From NCBI GenBank assembly GCA_038324085.1, contig JBBQHP010000026.1, forward strand, positions 3,832 through 67,831: 64,000 nucleotides of DNA, given 5' to 3'. The translations under genes and the position numbers were made by a program. Shown here piece after piece: positions 33,265-42,355 of this stretch (the first letter of the stretch is position 1; each line of letters opens with the position of its first letter). The DNA is from Ga0077523 sp038324085 (lineage in GTDB: Bacteria; Pseudomonadota; Gammaproteobacteria; Burkholderiales; Ga0077523). The notes below the pieces were generated by a model that worked only from the letters and a program-made list of their open reading frames with translations, searched no databases and was not told the origin of the DNA.

Positions 33265-34212
33265 ATGATGCTGCGCGCCGTTTTTCTGGTCCTCGCCTGC
33301 ACGCTCGTGAACGACGGCGCCGTGGCGGCCGATGGCGTGCGAATCTGCCTCAATTGGGCCCCGGGCGCGGATCACGCGCCCATCTACTTCGCGCGCGAAC
33401 AGGGCTGGTTCGCCGACGCCGGCGTTGCGGTCGACATCCTGCCCGGCGGCAGTTCGGCCGATGCGTTGAAGAAACTGGCCGCAGACGACTGCGAAGCCGC
33501 CATTGCAGACTACGGCGCCTTGCGTGCCGCGCGCGCCGGCGGGCGCGATCTCGTGGCCGCGATGCGCCTCATGAGCGACTCGCCGCTCGCGTTCTACTGG
33601 CTCGAAGGCACACCCATCGGATCGCCGGCCGACCTCGCGGACAAACGCATCGGCGCCTACGCGACCGATCCGCCGCGACGACTGTGGCCAACCTTCGCAG
33701 CGCGCCACGGTCTCGTGGAGACGGCGGTGACCTGGGTCGATCTGCCCAACAACGCGAAGGTTGCAGCGCTCGCGCGCGGCGATGTGGACGTGGCAGCCAA
33801 CGGCTTCTACCACCACCATGTCGAATACGCGGAGGCCTTCGGTGATCGCCTGCGCGTGATGTGGTGGCGCGACCTCGGCCTCAATCCGACCGGCAACGTA
33901 CTCGCACTGGCGCGCGCTTGGGTCACCGCACATCCCGGGGCCGCGCAGGCGTTCGTGCGCGCCTTCCAGCGCGGCTACGCCACCTGTGCCGGCGACGGCG
34001 AGCCGTGTCTGGTCACGCTCCTGGCGGCCAATCCGTACCTGGATCCAACCCGCGAACACGCCAAGTGGCAGGTGTTCGTCCCATTGAGCGCGCCCGGCCG
34101 GCTCGCCGGCACGACCTTCGGCGCATTCGAAGCACCGCCCGGAGCGGCGCCCGATCCCTCCGTTGCCGACGAGATGCTCGACCCCGGCCTGAAAGTGCCC
34201 GCAGCGCACTGA
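33265..34212 (+). CDS. NMT1/THI5-like ABC transporter substrate-binding protein
   Basis: 315 residues from the ATG at 33265 (ATGs at 33253 and 33268 are alternatives). A signal peptide (MLRAVFLVLACTLVNDGAVAA) precedes a periplasmic fold: RICLNWAPGADHAPIYFAREQGWFADAGVAVDILPGGSS, a typical NMT1/SsuA-like opening (compare LNWxPxxxHxPxYxAxxxGxF in ThiY/THI5-like proteins). FYHHHVEYAEAF and WWRDLGLNPTGNVL follow. Likely ligand is a pyrimidine, riboflavin-type or sulfonate compound, undetermined. No permease or ATPase gene accompanies it. Confidence 0.85.
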   Translation: MMLRAVFLVLACTLVNDGAVAADGVRICLNWAPGADHAPIYFAREQGWFADAGVAVDILPGGSSADALKKLAADDCEAAIADYGALRAARAGGRDLVAAMRLMSDSPLAFYWLEGTPIGSPADLADKRIGAYATDPPRRLWPTFAARHGLVETAVTWVDLPNNAKVAALARGDVDVAANGFYHHHVEYAEAFGDRLRVMWWRDLGLNPTGNVLALARAWVTAHPGAAQAFVRAFQRGYATCAGDGEPCLVTLLAANPYLDPTREHAKWQVFVPLSAPGRLAGTTFGAFEAPPGAAPDPSVADEMLDPGLKVPAAH

Positions 34213-34267
34213 AACGTCACGGCGCTTCTGTTGGCTGCGCGGTTGCGCTATTCTCGCTTCGCTGCAA

Positions 34268-34480
34268 CACAGCGGGAGAGCGTGGCCCGGATCACTTCCG
34301 GGCTGCCGCCGAAGGCGCAACCACCCGGAATCGCTCAGGCTTCCCGAACCGCTGTGGCGGTGCCGCGCGAGCGCACCGGTGGCGACTCTGGAGAGACCGG
34401 CCGCGACGCCGGCGCCGAAGGGGCAGGCGGTACGCGCAAGCGGTGCTGGCCGAACTCTCAGGCAAACGGACAGAGGGGTG
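34268..34480 (+). ncRNA. Tandem glycine riboswitch
   Basis: Two successive glycine aptamers 5' of gcvT. Aptamer 1 (about 34268-34355) has AGCGGGAGAG, then GCCGCCGAAGGCGCAA and AATCGCTCAGGC. Aptamer 2 (about 34381-34480) has CTCTGGAGAG, GCGCCGAAGGGGCA and AACTCTCAGGCAAA followed by GGACAGAGGGG. The GGAGAG / GCCGAAGG / CTCAGGCAAA series is diagnostic. It would switch on gcvT-gcvH-gcvP when glycine is high. The end of aptamer 2 is ~75 bases from the gcvT start, leaving room for an expression platform. Confidence 0.96.
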
Positions 34481-34553
34481 ATCATCCGATCCGTACCGCC
34501 CGACGCGGCATGGACGCCGGTGATCCGGTCCGTTTCATCTCCCGGGGGTCTCG

Positions 34554-35645
34554 ATGGCGCTGCGCACACCGCTGTACGAAACGCACCTCGGCAGCGGCGC
34601 CAGGCTCACCGATTTCGGCGGGTGGGACATGCCGCTCCACTACGGCTCGCAGCTCGAGGAGCATCATCGCGTGCGCACGGCCGCGGGCATGTTCGACGTA
34701 TCGCACATGCTCGGCATCGATGTCGCCGGCCCCGGTGCGCTCGCGTTCCTGCAGCGGCTGCTCGCGAACGACGTGGCGAAGCTCGACGCGCCCGGGCGCG
34801 CGCTCTATTCCTGCATGCTGAACCCGTCCGGTGGCGTCGTCGACGATCTCGTCGCGATCATGCTCGATCCGCAACGCTATCGATTGGTGGTGAACGCGGC
34901 GACCGCGGACAAGGATCTCGCCTGGCTTCGGACCAACGCCGGCGAATTCCGCGTGACCATCACGCCGCGCCGCGATCTCGCGATGATCGCGGTACAGGGG
35001 CCGCAGGCGCGCGAAGCGGTATGGGCGGCACACCCCGAGCTGCGTGCCGCCACCGAGGGCCTCATGCCGTTCACCGCGACCGAGCACGGCGCGCGGCTCA
35101 TCGCTCGCACCGGCTACACGGGCGAAGACGGCTTCGAGATCGCACTCGCGGCGGCCGATGCGCCCGCGCTCTGGCAGGCACTGCGCGCCGAGGGCGTCGC
35201 TCCCTGCGGCCTGGCCGCCCGCGACACGCTGCGCCTCGAGGCCGGCATGAACCTCTACGGCAACGACATGACCGAGGCGACTTCACCGCTCGAGAGCGGA
35301 CTCGGCTGGACCGTCGATCGCAAGGCTGCGGAGCGCGATTTCGTCGGCCGCCCGGCGCTCGAAGCAGCGGCGCCACGACGCGCGCTGGTCGGTCTGAAAC
35401 TGCTGGATCGGGGCGTGCTTCGCTCGCACATGCGCGTCACGACGCCCGCCGGCGAAGGCGAGATCACCAGCGGCACGTTCTCGCCCACCCTCGGGTTCTC
35501 GATAGCCCTCGCGCGGGTTCCGCGCGCGGGTGAAGCCGGGCCTTCTGTCGGCACCGAAGTCGCAGTCGACATGCGCGGCAAGCCGATGCCCGCGCGCATC
35601 GTGAAGTATCCCTTCGTGCGCCATGGCAAAGCGCTCATCTCATGA
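34554..35645 (+). CDS. gcvT: Glycine cleavage system T protein (aminomethyltransferase)
   Basis: 363 residues. It transfers the methylene group from lipoyl-bound aminomethyl to tetrahydrofolate, releasing ammonia. Typical GcvT features: LRTPLYETHLGSGARLTDFGGWDMPLHYG, AAGMFDVSHMLGIDVAGPGALAFLQ, NPSGGVVDDLVAIML, RTGYTGEDGFEIAL, LRLEAGMNLYGNDM and the C-terminal SGTFSPTLGFSIALARVP. First gene of the riboswitch-controlled gcvTHP operon; its stop is 7 bases from the gcvH start. A GGGGG stretch serves as ribosome site. Confidence 0.97.
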   Translation: MALRTPLYETHLGSGARLTDFGGWDMPLHYGSQLEEHHRVRTAAGMFDVSHMLGIDVAGPGALAFLQRLLANDVAKLDAPGRALYSCMLNPSGGVVDDLVAIMLDPQRYRLVVNAATADKDLAWLRTNAGEFRVTITPRRDLAMIAVQGPQAREAVWAAHPELRAATEGLMPFTATEHGARLIARTGYTGEDGFEIALAAADAPALWQALRAEGVAPCGLAARDTLRLEAGMNLYGNDMTEATSPLESGLGWTVDRKAAERDFVGRPALEAAAPRRALVGLKLLDRGVLRSHMRVTTPAGEGEITSGTFSPTLGFSIALARVPRAGEAGPSVGTEVAVDMRGKPMPARIVKYPFVRHGKALIS

Positions 35646-35652
35646 GGTCGCG

Positions 35653-36030
35653 ATGAATCTCCCGGAGAACCTGAAGTACACGAAATCGCACGAATGGGTG
35701 CGCACCGAAACCGACGGCACGCTGACGATCGGCATCACCGACCCCGCGCAGGAAATGCTGGGCGACGTCGTGTTCGTCGGCGATGTGAAGGTCGGCGCCC
35801 ACCTCGCGGCCGGCGCTGTCGCGGGCGTGGTCGAATCGGTGAAGGCAGCCTCGGATATCTACGCGCCGGTCACCGGCGAGGTGCTGGCCTTCAACACGGC
35901 GCTCGACGACTCTCCGGATCAGCTCAACGAGAAACCCTACGAGGCGTGGATCTTCAGGCTGAAGCCGGCCGATCCAGCCCAGCTCGCCACGCTGCTCGAC
36001 GCTGCCGGCTACGCCGCCGCGCAGGAGTGA
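35653..36030 (+). CDS. gcvH: Glycine cleavage system H protein
   Basis: 125 residues. The ATG at 35653 gives the standard start (NLPENLKYTKSHEWV). Lipoyl-carrier domain with the modified Lys64 in VVESVKAASDIYAPVTGEV, the expected LGDVVFVGDVKVG hairpin and the C-terminal NEKPYEAWIFRLK. It shuttles the aminomethyl arm between GcvP and GcvT. It lies 4 bases ahead of gcvP. Confidence 0.97.
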   Translation: MNLPENLKYTKSHEWVRTETDGTLTIGITDPAQEMLGDVVFVGDVKVGAHLAAGAVAGVVESVKAASDIYAPVTGEVLAFNTALDDSPDQLNEKPYEAWIFRLKPADPAQLATLLDAAGYAAAQE

Positions 36031-36034
36031 CGGC

Positions 36035-38923
36035 ATGGACCTCGCGGCGCTCGATCCAGGCGACGAATTCATCGCACGTCATATCGGGCCCGATGACGCG
36101 GCCGTGCGCGAGATGCTGCGCACGGTGGGTGCCGAATCGCTCGATGCGCTCATCGCGCAGATCGTTCCGGATCGCATCGCCGCGCGTGACGGGCTGAACC
36201 TGCCGCCCCCGCGCTCCGAACAGGCTGTCCTGGCGGACCTCGCACGCATTGCGTCGCGCAACCGCGTCTGCCGCAATTTCATCGGACAGGGCTATCACGG
36301 CACTTTCACGCCCACGGTGATCCTGCGCAACGTGCTCGAGAACCCCGCCTGGTATACCGCCTATACGCCCTACCAGCCGGAGATATCCCAGGGTCGGCTG
36401 GAGGCGCTGCTCAATTTCCAGACCATGATCGCCGACCTGACGGGCCTCGCCATCGCGAACGCCTCGCTGCTCGACGAGGCGACCGCTGCGGCCGAGGCCG
36501 TGGTGCTGGCGCAGCGGCATGCCCGGACCAGGAGCAAGGTCCTGATCGTGGCGGACGACTGCCACCCGCAGACGATCGCGGTGCTGCGTACGCGGGCCGA
36601 GCCGCTCGGTCTGGAAATACGCCTGCGTCCGGTCGCGGAGGACATGGCGCAGGCAGACTGTTTCGCAGTGCTCGTGCAGTACCCGTCCACGTCCGGGCAG
36701 ATTCACGACCTGCGCCCGCTCGCGGCAGCTGCGCACGCGGGCGGCGCGCTGCTGCTCGTGGCCGCCGACCTGCTGTCGTTGACCCTGCTGGAAGCGCCGG
36801 GCGCTTCGGGCGCGGACGTGGTCGTGGGGTCCTCGCAACGCTTCGGCGTGCCCATGGGTTACGGCGGCCCACACGCCGCCTTCATGGCCTGCCGCGACGA
36901 GTTCAAGCGCTCACTTCCCGGCCGCCTGGTGGGGGTGTCGTTGGACGCCCAGGGCAACACCGCGTTGCGGCTTGCCCTGCAGACTCGCGAGCAGCACATC
37001 CGTCGCGAGAAGGCGACGTCCAACATCTGCACTGCCCAGGTGCTGCTCGCGATCATGGCGAGCATGTACGCCGTCTACCACGGCCCCGCGGGTCTGAAAC
37101 GCATCGCGACGCGCGTGCACGCGCTCGCCTGCGTATTCGCCGAAGGCCTGCGCCGCCTCGGCTACGCGCCGACCGGCACGCAGTTCTTCGATACGGTGAC
37201 GGTCCGCGCGGGTGAGCACGGGGCGCGCGTCCTCGCGCTGGCGAGCGAACGCGACGTCAACCTACGCGATCACGGTGCGGCTCGGGTCATCGGCGTCAGT
37301 TTCGACGAAACGCACGATCTCGCCGACGTCGAGGCGCTGCTGGCGCTTTTCGCGGCGGCCGCGGGCATCGCATCACCGGACCTCGCCGACTGCGAACAGG
37401 CGGCGGCCAGCGCAATCCCCGCACGGTTGCGGCGCACGACGGCATTCCTCGAGCATCCGATCTTCAACACCCATCATTCCGAGACCGGGATGCTGCGCTA
37501 CCTGCGTCGCCTCGCCGACCGTGATCTCGCGCTCGATCGCACCATGATTCCACTCGGCTCGTGCACGATGAAACTCAATGCGACCAGCGAGATGATTCCC
37601 GTCACCTGGCCGGCGTTCGGCAACCTGCATCCGTACGCGCCGTCCCGACAGGCAGAGGGTTACCGCGAATTGACGGACGCATTGGAAGCCGCCCTGCGCG
37701 AGATCACCGGCTACGACGCGGTCAGTCTGCAACCGAATTCGGGTGCGCAGGGCGAGTTCGCGGGCCTGCTCGCGATTCGCGGCTATCACCGCGCACGCGG
37801 TGAAGGGCGTCGTGACATTTGCCTGATTCCGTCGTCCGCGCACGGCACCAACCCCGCTTCCGCTCACATGGTGGGAATGGAAGTGGTGGTGGTCGCATGC
37901 GACGAACGCGGCAACGTGGACGTCGCCGACCTCGCTGCGAAGGCCCGGGCGCACGCCGACCGGCTCGCCGCGCTGATGGTGACCTATCCCTCCACCCACG
38001 GAGTATTCGAGGATGCCATCACCGACATCTGCGACCTCGTCCACGCGCACGGGGGCCAGGTCTACCTGGACGGGGCGAATCTCAATGCGCTGGTCGGCGT
38101 GGCCCGGCCGGGGAAGTTCGGGGCCGATGTATCGCACCTGAATCTCCACAAGACCTTCTGCATTCCGCACGGTGGCGGCGGACCCGGCGTGGGCCCGGTG
38201 GCCGTGCGTGCGCACCTGGCGCCTTACCTGCCGGGAAATCCGTCGCAGGCAGACATCGCAGCCGGAGCGGTGAGCGCGGCGCCGTACGGCTCGGCGAGCA
38301 TCCTGCCGATCTCGTGGGCCTACATCGCGCTCATGGGCGCGAGCGGCCTCAGGCGCGCCACCCAGGTCGCGATCCTCAATGCGAACTATCTGGCGACTCT
38401 GCTGGCGCGGCACTATCCGGTGCTCTACAGCGGGCGCGATGGACGGGTCGCCCACGAATGCATCCTCGACATCAGGCCGATCAAGGAGGCGACCGGCATC
38501 GGCAACGAAGACATCGCGAAGCGGCTCATGGACTACGGTTTCCACGCCCCGACCATGAGTTTCCCTGTCGCGGGAACGTTGATGATCGAACCCACCGAGA
38601 GCGAATCGAAGGTGGAACTCGACCGTTTCATCGCAGCGATGGTGGCGATTCGCGAAGAGATCCGCGCGGTGGAGCGCGGCGAGCTCGACCGGGACGACAA
38701 TCCGCTGCGCAATGCGCCGCATACCGCACGCATGTGCCTCGCCGAAAACTGGTTGCACGACTACACGCGCGAGCGCGCCGCGTGGCCGCTGCCAGCGCTG
38801 CACGCCGACAAGTACTGGGTACCGGTGGCACGGGTGGACAACGTGCACGGCGACCGCAACCTCGTGTGCTCGTGTCCGCCGATGTCCGAATACGGCGCTG
38901 TCGCGGAAGTACCCGGGCACTGA
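36035..38923 (+). CDS. gcvP: Glycine dehydrogenase (decarboxylating), P protein
   Basis: 962 residues, the full-length homodimeric form rather than split gcvPA/gcvPB. N-terminal half: FIARHIGPDDAAVREML, NPAWYTAYTPYQPEISQGRLEALLNFQTM. C-terminal catalytic half: MIPLGSCTMKLNATSEMIPVTW, SSAHGTNPASAHMVGM, and PLP-binding Lys706 in LNLHKTFCIPHGGGGPG. The C-terminus (CSCPPMSEY) is typical. It decarboxylates glycine and loads the aminomethyl group onto GcvH. Last gene of the operon; the L protein is not encoded here. Confidence 0.97.
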   Translation: MDLAALDPGDEFIARHIGPDDAAVREMLRTVGAESLDALIAQIVPDRIAARDGLNLPPPRSEQAVLADLARIASRNRVCRNFIGQGYHGTFTPTVILRNVLENPAWYTAYTPYQPEISQGRLEALLNFQTMIADLTGLAIANASLLDEATAAAEAVVLAQRHARTRSKVLIVADDCHPQTIAVLRTRAEPLGLEIRLRPVAEDMAQADCFAVLVQYPSTSGQIHDLRPLAAAAHAGGALLLVAADLLSLTLLEAPGASGADVVVGSSQRFGVPMGYGGPHAAFMACRDEFKRSLPGRLVGVSLDAQGNTALRLALQTREQHIRREKATSNICTAQVLLAIMASMYAVYHGPAGLKRIATRVHALACVFAEGLRRLGYAPTGTQFFDTVTVRAGEHGARVLALASERDVNLRDHGAARVIGVSFDETHDLADVEALLALFAAAAGIASPDLADCEQAAASAIPARLRRTTAFLEHPIFNTHHSETGMLRYLRRLADRDLALDRTMIPLGSCTMKLNATSEMIPVTWPAFGNLHPYAPSRQAEGYRELTDALEAALREITGYDAVSLQPNSGAQGEFAGLLAIRGYHRARGEGRRDICLIPSSAHGTNPASAHMVGMEVVVVACDERGNVDVADLAAKARAHADRLAALMVTYPSTHGVFEDAITDICDLVHAHGGQVYLDGANLNALVGVARPGKFGADVSHLNLHKTFCIPHGGGGPGVGPVAVRAHLAPYLPGNPSQADIAAGAVSAAPYGSASILPISWAYIALMGASGLRRATQVAILNANYLATLLARHYPVLYSGRDGRVAHECILDIRPIKEATGIGNEDIAKRLMDYGFHAPTMSFPVAGTLMIEPTESESKVELDRFIAAMVAIREEIRAVERGELDRDDNPLRNAPHTARMCLAENWLHDYTRERAAWPLPALHADKYWVPVARVDNVHGDRNLVCSCPPMSEYGAVAEVPGH

Positions 38924-39089
38924 TTCGCACCGCGCTTTGCCCCGGGGAGCAGCCGGTCCTCCGGGGTCTGTGCGTCGGCTTCACCGGCAACGACGGCGAG
39001 GTCGGTTCGTCGATCGATTACGGCGGGCACGCAGCCGCGCCACCCGAGCCCATCACCACCGGCGGCCGAACGACCGCCGGCGGCGTGCG

Positions 39090-40607
39090 TCACATCTGCT
39101 TCCAGTCCCCCGCCTGCTCGAATGCCGCGGCAGCCCGGTAGATCGTGGCCTCGTCGTAGTGCTTGCCGACCAGCATCATGCCGATCGGCAGACCGTCCAC
39201 GAGTCCGCACGGTACCGTCATGGCGGGATGATGCGAGATGTCGAACGGGCAGGTGTTGCCGATCATCTCGAGTGCCCGCTGAATGTAGAGTTCGCGATTC
39301 GCATTCGCGGGCGGCAGCGGCGTCGCCTTCATGGGCATCGTCGGCATGAGCAGCAGATCGTATTCGCCCAGCACGGCGTCATAGGCTTCGGTGATGCGGC
39401 GCGCCAGATTGATTGCCTTGCCGTAGTAGTGGCTCCCGTGGTGCTTCTTGATGTAGACCCCGAGCACGGTGAGCAGCTTGGTCGTCTCGGACAACTCGTT
39501 GGCGCGCAGTTCCCAGCCGTGCAGCTTGTCGATGAGACTCGTGACGTACAGGTCCGGCCGCGACAAGCCATACCCGTCGCCGAACATCATGGTCTGGGTG
39601 ATGCCCTCGACCCCGATCGGCGTCCAGATGGCCGGTGCGACCAGATGCGCCGGAATGGACACTTCCTCGATCTTGGCGCCCAGCTTCTTCATGAGGTCCG
39701 CGGCGTGCCGGACTTTCTTGTCCGATTCGGCTTCCGATTCGGGTCGGTCGAAACCTTCCCTCAACACGCCGATCTTCAGGTCCTTGACGCCACCGTCGAG
39801 CAGCTTGGAGTACTTCACCTTCTTCGCCGGACCGTACTGGCGCGGATCGTAGCCGTCGTGGCCGGCGATGATCTCCAGCATCAGTGCATTGTCCGCGACG
39901 GTAGCGGTCATCGGGCCGGTGTGGTCGATGAAGACTTCGATCGGCATGACCCCCGTGTAGGGCACCAGCCCGTGCGTCGCCTTCATGCCGTAGATGCCGC
40001 ACCACGAGGCCGGCATGCGGATCGAGCCGCCCTGGTCACCGCCGATCGCCATGTCCGCTTCGCCGAGCGCGACGACCACGCCGCTGCCCGACGACGAGCC
40101 GCCGGCCGAATAGCCCATCTTGTGCGGGTTGTGGACCGGGCCCTTGGCGTTCGTGTGGCTGCCGCCCGAGATGCAGTACGACTCGCAGTGCGTCTTGCCG
40201 ACGATCTCGGCACCCGCGTCGAGCAGGCGCGCGACGACGGTCGCATCGACGTCCGGCACGTATCCCTCGAGGATGGAATTGCCGTTCATCATCGGCACGC
40301 CGGCGACCATCACGTTGTCCTTGATCGCGACCTTCTTGCCCTTGAGCGGCCCGTTGGGCGCTCCCTTGATCGAGGTCTTCACGTACCAGGCGTTGTGGGT
40401 GTTGTCCGCGGGCGCCGGGAACGAACCGGGCGTGCGTGGATACTTGACCGTCGGCAGGTAATCCGGGAGCGAGTCGACGACGTTGTAGGCATCGACGTTG
40501 CCCTTGAGCAGGCCGAGATAGGACTCGACGTCCGCGTCGGAAAGTGCGAGTCCGACCTCATCGGCGGCTTCGAGTAGTTGTTCTGCGGTCGGGTATTGGA
40601 CTGCCAT
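39090..40607 (-). CDS. Amidase-signature family amidase
   Basis: 505 residues from the ATG at 40607, with GAGGAG upstream. Ser-cisSer-Lys triad: Lys in KKVAIKDNVMVAGVPMMNGN, cis-Ser and nucleophile Ser in SAGGSSSGSGVV and GGDQGGSIRMPASWCGI. The long N-terminal helical region (LLEAADEVGLALSDADVESYL ... YNVVD) and overall order match the enantioselective amidases that accompany nitrile hydratase in Rhodococcus and others. No nitrile hydratase gene is near. Likely hydrolyses aliphatic or aromatic amides to acid and ammonia. Upstream lies a decayed ABC ATPase gene. Confidence 0.9.
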   Translation of the reverse strand: MAVQYPTAEQLLEAADEVGLALSDADVESYLGLLKGNVDAYNVVDSLPDYLPTVKYPRTPGSFPAPADNTHNAWYVKTSIKGAPNGPLKGKKVAIKDNVMVAGVPMMNGNSILEGYVPDVDATVVARLLDAGAEIVGKTHCESYCISGGSHTNAKGPVHNPHKMGYSAGGSSSGSGVVVALGEADMAIGGDQGGSIRMPASWCGIYGMKATHGLVPYTGVMPIEVFIDHTGPMTATVADNALMLEIIAGHDGYDPRQYGPAKKVKYSKLLDGGVKDLKIGVLREGFDRPESEAESDKKVRHAADLMKKLGAKIEEVSIPAHLVAPAIWTPIGVEGITQTMMFGDGYGLSRPDLYVTSLIDKLHGWELRANELSETTKLLTVLGVYIKKHHGSHYYGKAINLARRITEAYDAVLGEYDLLLMPTMPMKATPLPPANANRELYIQRALEMIGNTCPFDISHHPAMTVPCGLVDGLPIGMMLVGKHYDEATIYRAAAAFEQAGDWKQM

Positions 40608-40669
40608 GGGTTGACTCCTCTGTGGTAGGTCGGTTGGTCTCCGGGCCGGCGGGATACCGGCACGTCGTT

Positions 40670-40941
40670 CAGGGGCCCAGCAAACGCACTGGCGTCGCAT
40701 CGTCGCCATGTTCTGCTGCGGTGCCCCACAGCGCCACGTGCCCGTGATCCATACGCAACAGTATCCCGCCACTCTCAGCGCCCGTTTCAACTTCTCCTCG
40801 ACGATCACCACCGCGATGGTCCGGGCCAGCTGCTCGAGGAACGCCGCGATCTCCTTCGGTCGGTTCATCGAGCATCAGCAGGTGCGGGTCGCCGAGCAGC
40901 TCGCGGCTGATCGCGAACATCTTGCACGCGTTCTCAGACAT
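40670..40941 (-). pseudogene. Remnant of a LivF/UrtE-type ABC transporter ATPase
   Basis: Reading minus strand, one frame gives MFAISRELLGDPHLLMLDEPTEG (Walker B and D-loop as in LivF: ...ARALLxxPxLLLLDEPTEG). A second frame then gives EIAAFLEQLARTIAVVIVEEKLKRALRVAG (LivF: TVLLVEQN..ALxLAD). The first frame returns with LLRMDHGHVALWGTAAEHG (LEHGRVxLxGTAAEL). At least two frameshifts are needed, the LSGG signature is degraded (MSENA), and the N-terminal half with Walker A is absent. It is a dead fragment of a branched-chain amino acid or urea transporter ATPase gene. Confidence 0.8.
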
Positions 40942-41452
40942 CCGCGAGATACGCGTCAGCCCGACGTCTGCCTCGGCCCGGAATGATCCCACCCGCAGCG
41001 TGTTCGTCGATGCTGGGCTGGCGTCCCGATTTCAGGGGGTCGAGCAGCACCACCGGCTTGGTGCCTCCGGCCATCGCGTCCTCCCGCGCGATGAACGGGA
41101 CCATGCCGGCGGTGAACACCGTCAGCCGCTCCAACGTGGTGGCGGTGAGGTTCGTCAATTCGGTCTCCCGCAGAAATTCGTGCGATGCGAACCCGGGCAT
41201 TCGCAGTTTTCATGCCGGTCAGGTCGAGACTGAAACGCGCTTCGATACAACACCGTAACGCGTGGCGGCCCTGATACGACGCTCCGCGGCGGTGCGATGC
41301 GGTTCGTCGCGGAGCGTAGTGATGCGCTTTCGGCCGCGCGGCGCCGGCTGCGTCGGGACGCCTGCCGGCACGCGCGCCTCGAGGCACTGAATGGTTGAGG
41401 CGCACGACGCGTTCGCGGATACTGTTTGTCGTTTCCCGTCAGGAGAGTCCGT
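40942..41452. other. Degenerate region, no intact gene
   Basis: About 510 bases between the ABC ATPase remnant and the CDGSH gene. A minus-strand stretch (40934-41200) could encode 88 residues (ERLTVFTAGMVPFIARED ... GTKPVVLLDPLKSG) but matches nothing I recognise, and it runs antisense into the remnant in another frame; it is probably also decayed sequence. The promoter of the CDGSH gene should lie at the right end. Confidence 0.4.
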
Positions 41453-42121
41453 TTGAGCAGCCGCGTTCATGTGTACAAGGGCGACACGATCACCGTTACC
41501 TGGGATGCCGGTCGCTGCGTGCATGCCGCGCAGTGCGTGCGGGGGTTGCCGAAGGTGTTCAACCCGGCCATCAAGCCCTGGGTGGATGCAAACGCCGCGG
41601 CAGCCACGGCGATCATGGGCGTAATCGAGCGTTGTCCTTCCGGCGCGCTCCACTACGAATTCGGCAATGGCGCTAAGTCCGAACGCGCGGCCAGGATAAA
41701 CACTGTCACTGTCGCCTGCGACGGGCCGCTGCACGTGCGCGGCGACCTGGAGATCGTGCGTGGCGCCGACGGAACGATCTGCGCCAAGGACACGCGGCTG
41801 TCGCTGTGCCGCTGCGGTCACTCCGCCAACAAGCCCTACTGCGACCGGTCACACGTGAAGGCCGGGTTCTCCGACCTCGGTGCCGTCGGCGCGCCTCAGG
41901 CGAAACCGGGCGAGGACACCCCTCCGGTCTCCGGCGGCCCGCTGAAAATTACATTGCGACCCAACGGGCCGCTGCGCCTCGAAGGCGACATTCAGGTCCT
42001 CGACAGCGGCGGGCGGCAGGCATGGACCGGTCCCGCGACGGCGCTGTGCCGCTGCGGGGCATCCCGGAACAAGCCGTTCTGCGACGGTACTCACAAGGAA
42101 GTCGGGTTCGTCGCTGCCTAG
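41453..42121 (+). CDS. Iron-sulfur protein: divergent 4Fe-4S domain plus two CDGSH domains
   Basis: 222 residues from a TTG start at 41453 with AGGAGAGTCC upstream. Residues ~1-70 form a Fer4_19-type domain (VTWDAGRCVHAAQCVRGLPKVFNP ... GVIERCPSGALHYE). Two CDGSH-type sites follow: CRCGHSANKPYCDRSH and CRCGASRNKPFCDGTH, each giving the 3-Cys/1-His ligand set of a 2Fe-2S cluster. Such proteins are redox or Fe-S transfer proteins of unknown partner. The stop codon lies inside a 52-base hairpin element that recurs at the right window edge. Confidence 0.92.
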   Translation: MSSRVHVYKGDTITVTWDAGRCVHAAQCVRGLPKVFNPAIKPWVDANAAAATAIMGVIERCPSGALHYEFGNGAKSERAARINTVTVACDGPLHVRGDLEIVRGADGTICAKDTRLSLCRCGHSANKPYCDRSHVKAGFSDLGAVGAPQAKPGEDTPPVSGGPLKITLRPNGPLRLEGDIQVLDSGGRQAWTGPATALCRCGASRNKPFCDGTHKEVGFVAA

Positions 42122-42169
42122 CGCGAGGCCACCCGGCGAGGGGCCCCGCCCAGCAGTGGCGGGGATCGA
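42118..42169. repeat. GC-rich hairpin repeat, copy A
   Basis: A 52-base stretch from CTAGCGCGAG to GGGGATCGA that is ~94% identical to 63950-64000 (one indel, two substitutions). The 3' half forms CCCCGCC/GGCGGGG stem-loop (loop CAGCAGT) and the middle GGCGAGGGGCCCCGCC is itself near-palindromic. It includes the stop codon of the CDGSH gene. REP-like extragenic element or shared terminator. Confidence 0.75.
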
Positions 42170-42355
42170 CGGCCAGGCGAGCGCTGGCCCAGACCGAACC
42201 GATACTGCTTGAACATCGCCAGCGCCCGCGGCGCCCGCCGCGATGATGGTTGTGTTCCCGGACTGCCTTGGCTACCTTAGCCGGCGAGCGGTCGCGGACT
42301 GTCCGCCGCCGCGGCCCCGGCAAAGTCGACAAGACCACAACGGAGGAGGACCGGC

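Noticed and set aside
31107..33353. A 748-residue minus-strand frame ending in the PEP-CTERM protein
   Set aside because: The N-terminal ~525 residues are low-complexity Arg/His/Glu text running antisense to the MFS gene. The signal peptide and ribosome site put the real start at 31775.
40934..41200. An 88-residue minus-strand protein
   Set aside because: No ribosome site, no recognisable domain, and it overlaps the frameshifted ATPase remnant. Treated as decayed sequence.
41341..41452. Possible CRISPR or tandem repeat signal in GC-rich gaps
   Set aside because: No regular repeat-spacer pattern occurs here or elsewhere in the window; the only regular tandem repeat is the coding 51-bp array at 60941-61246.
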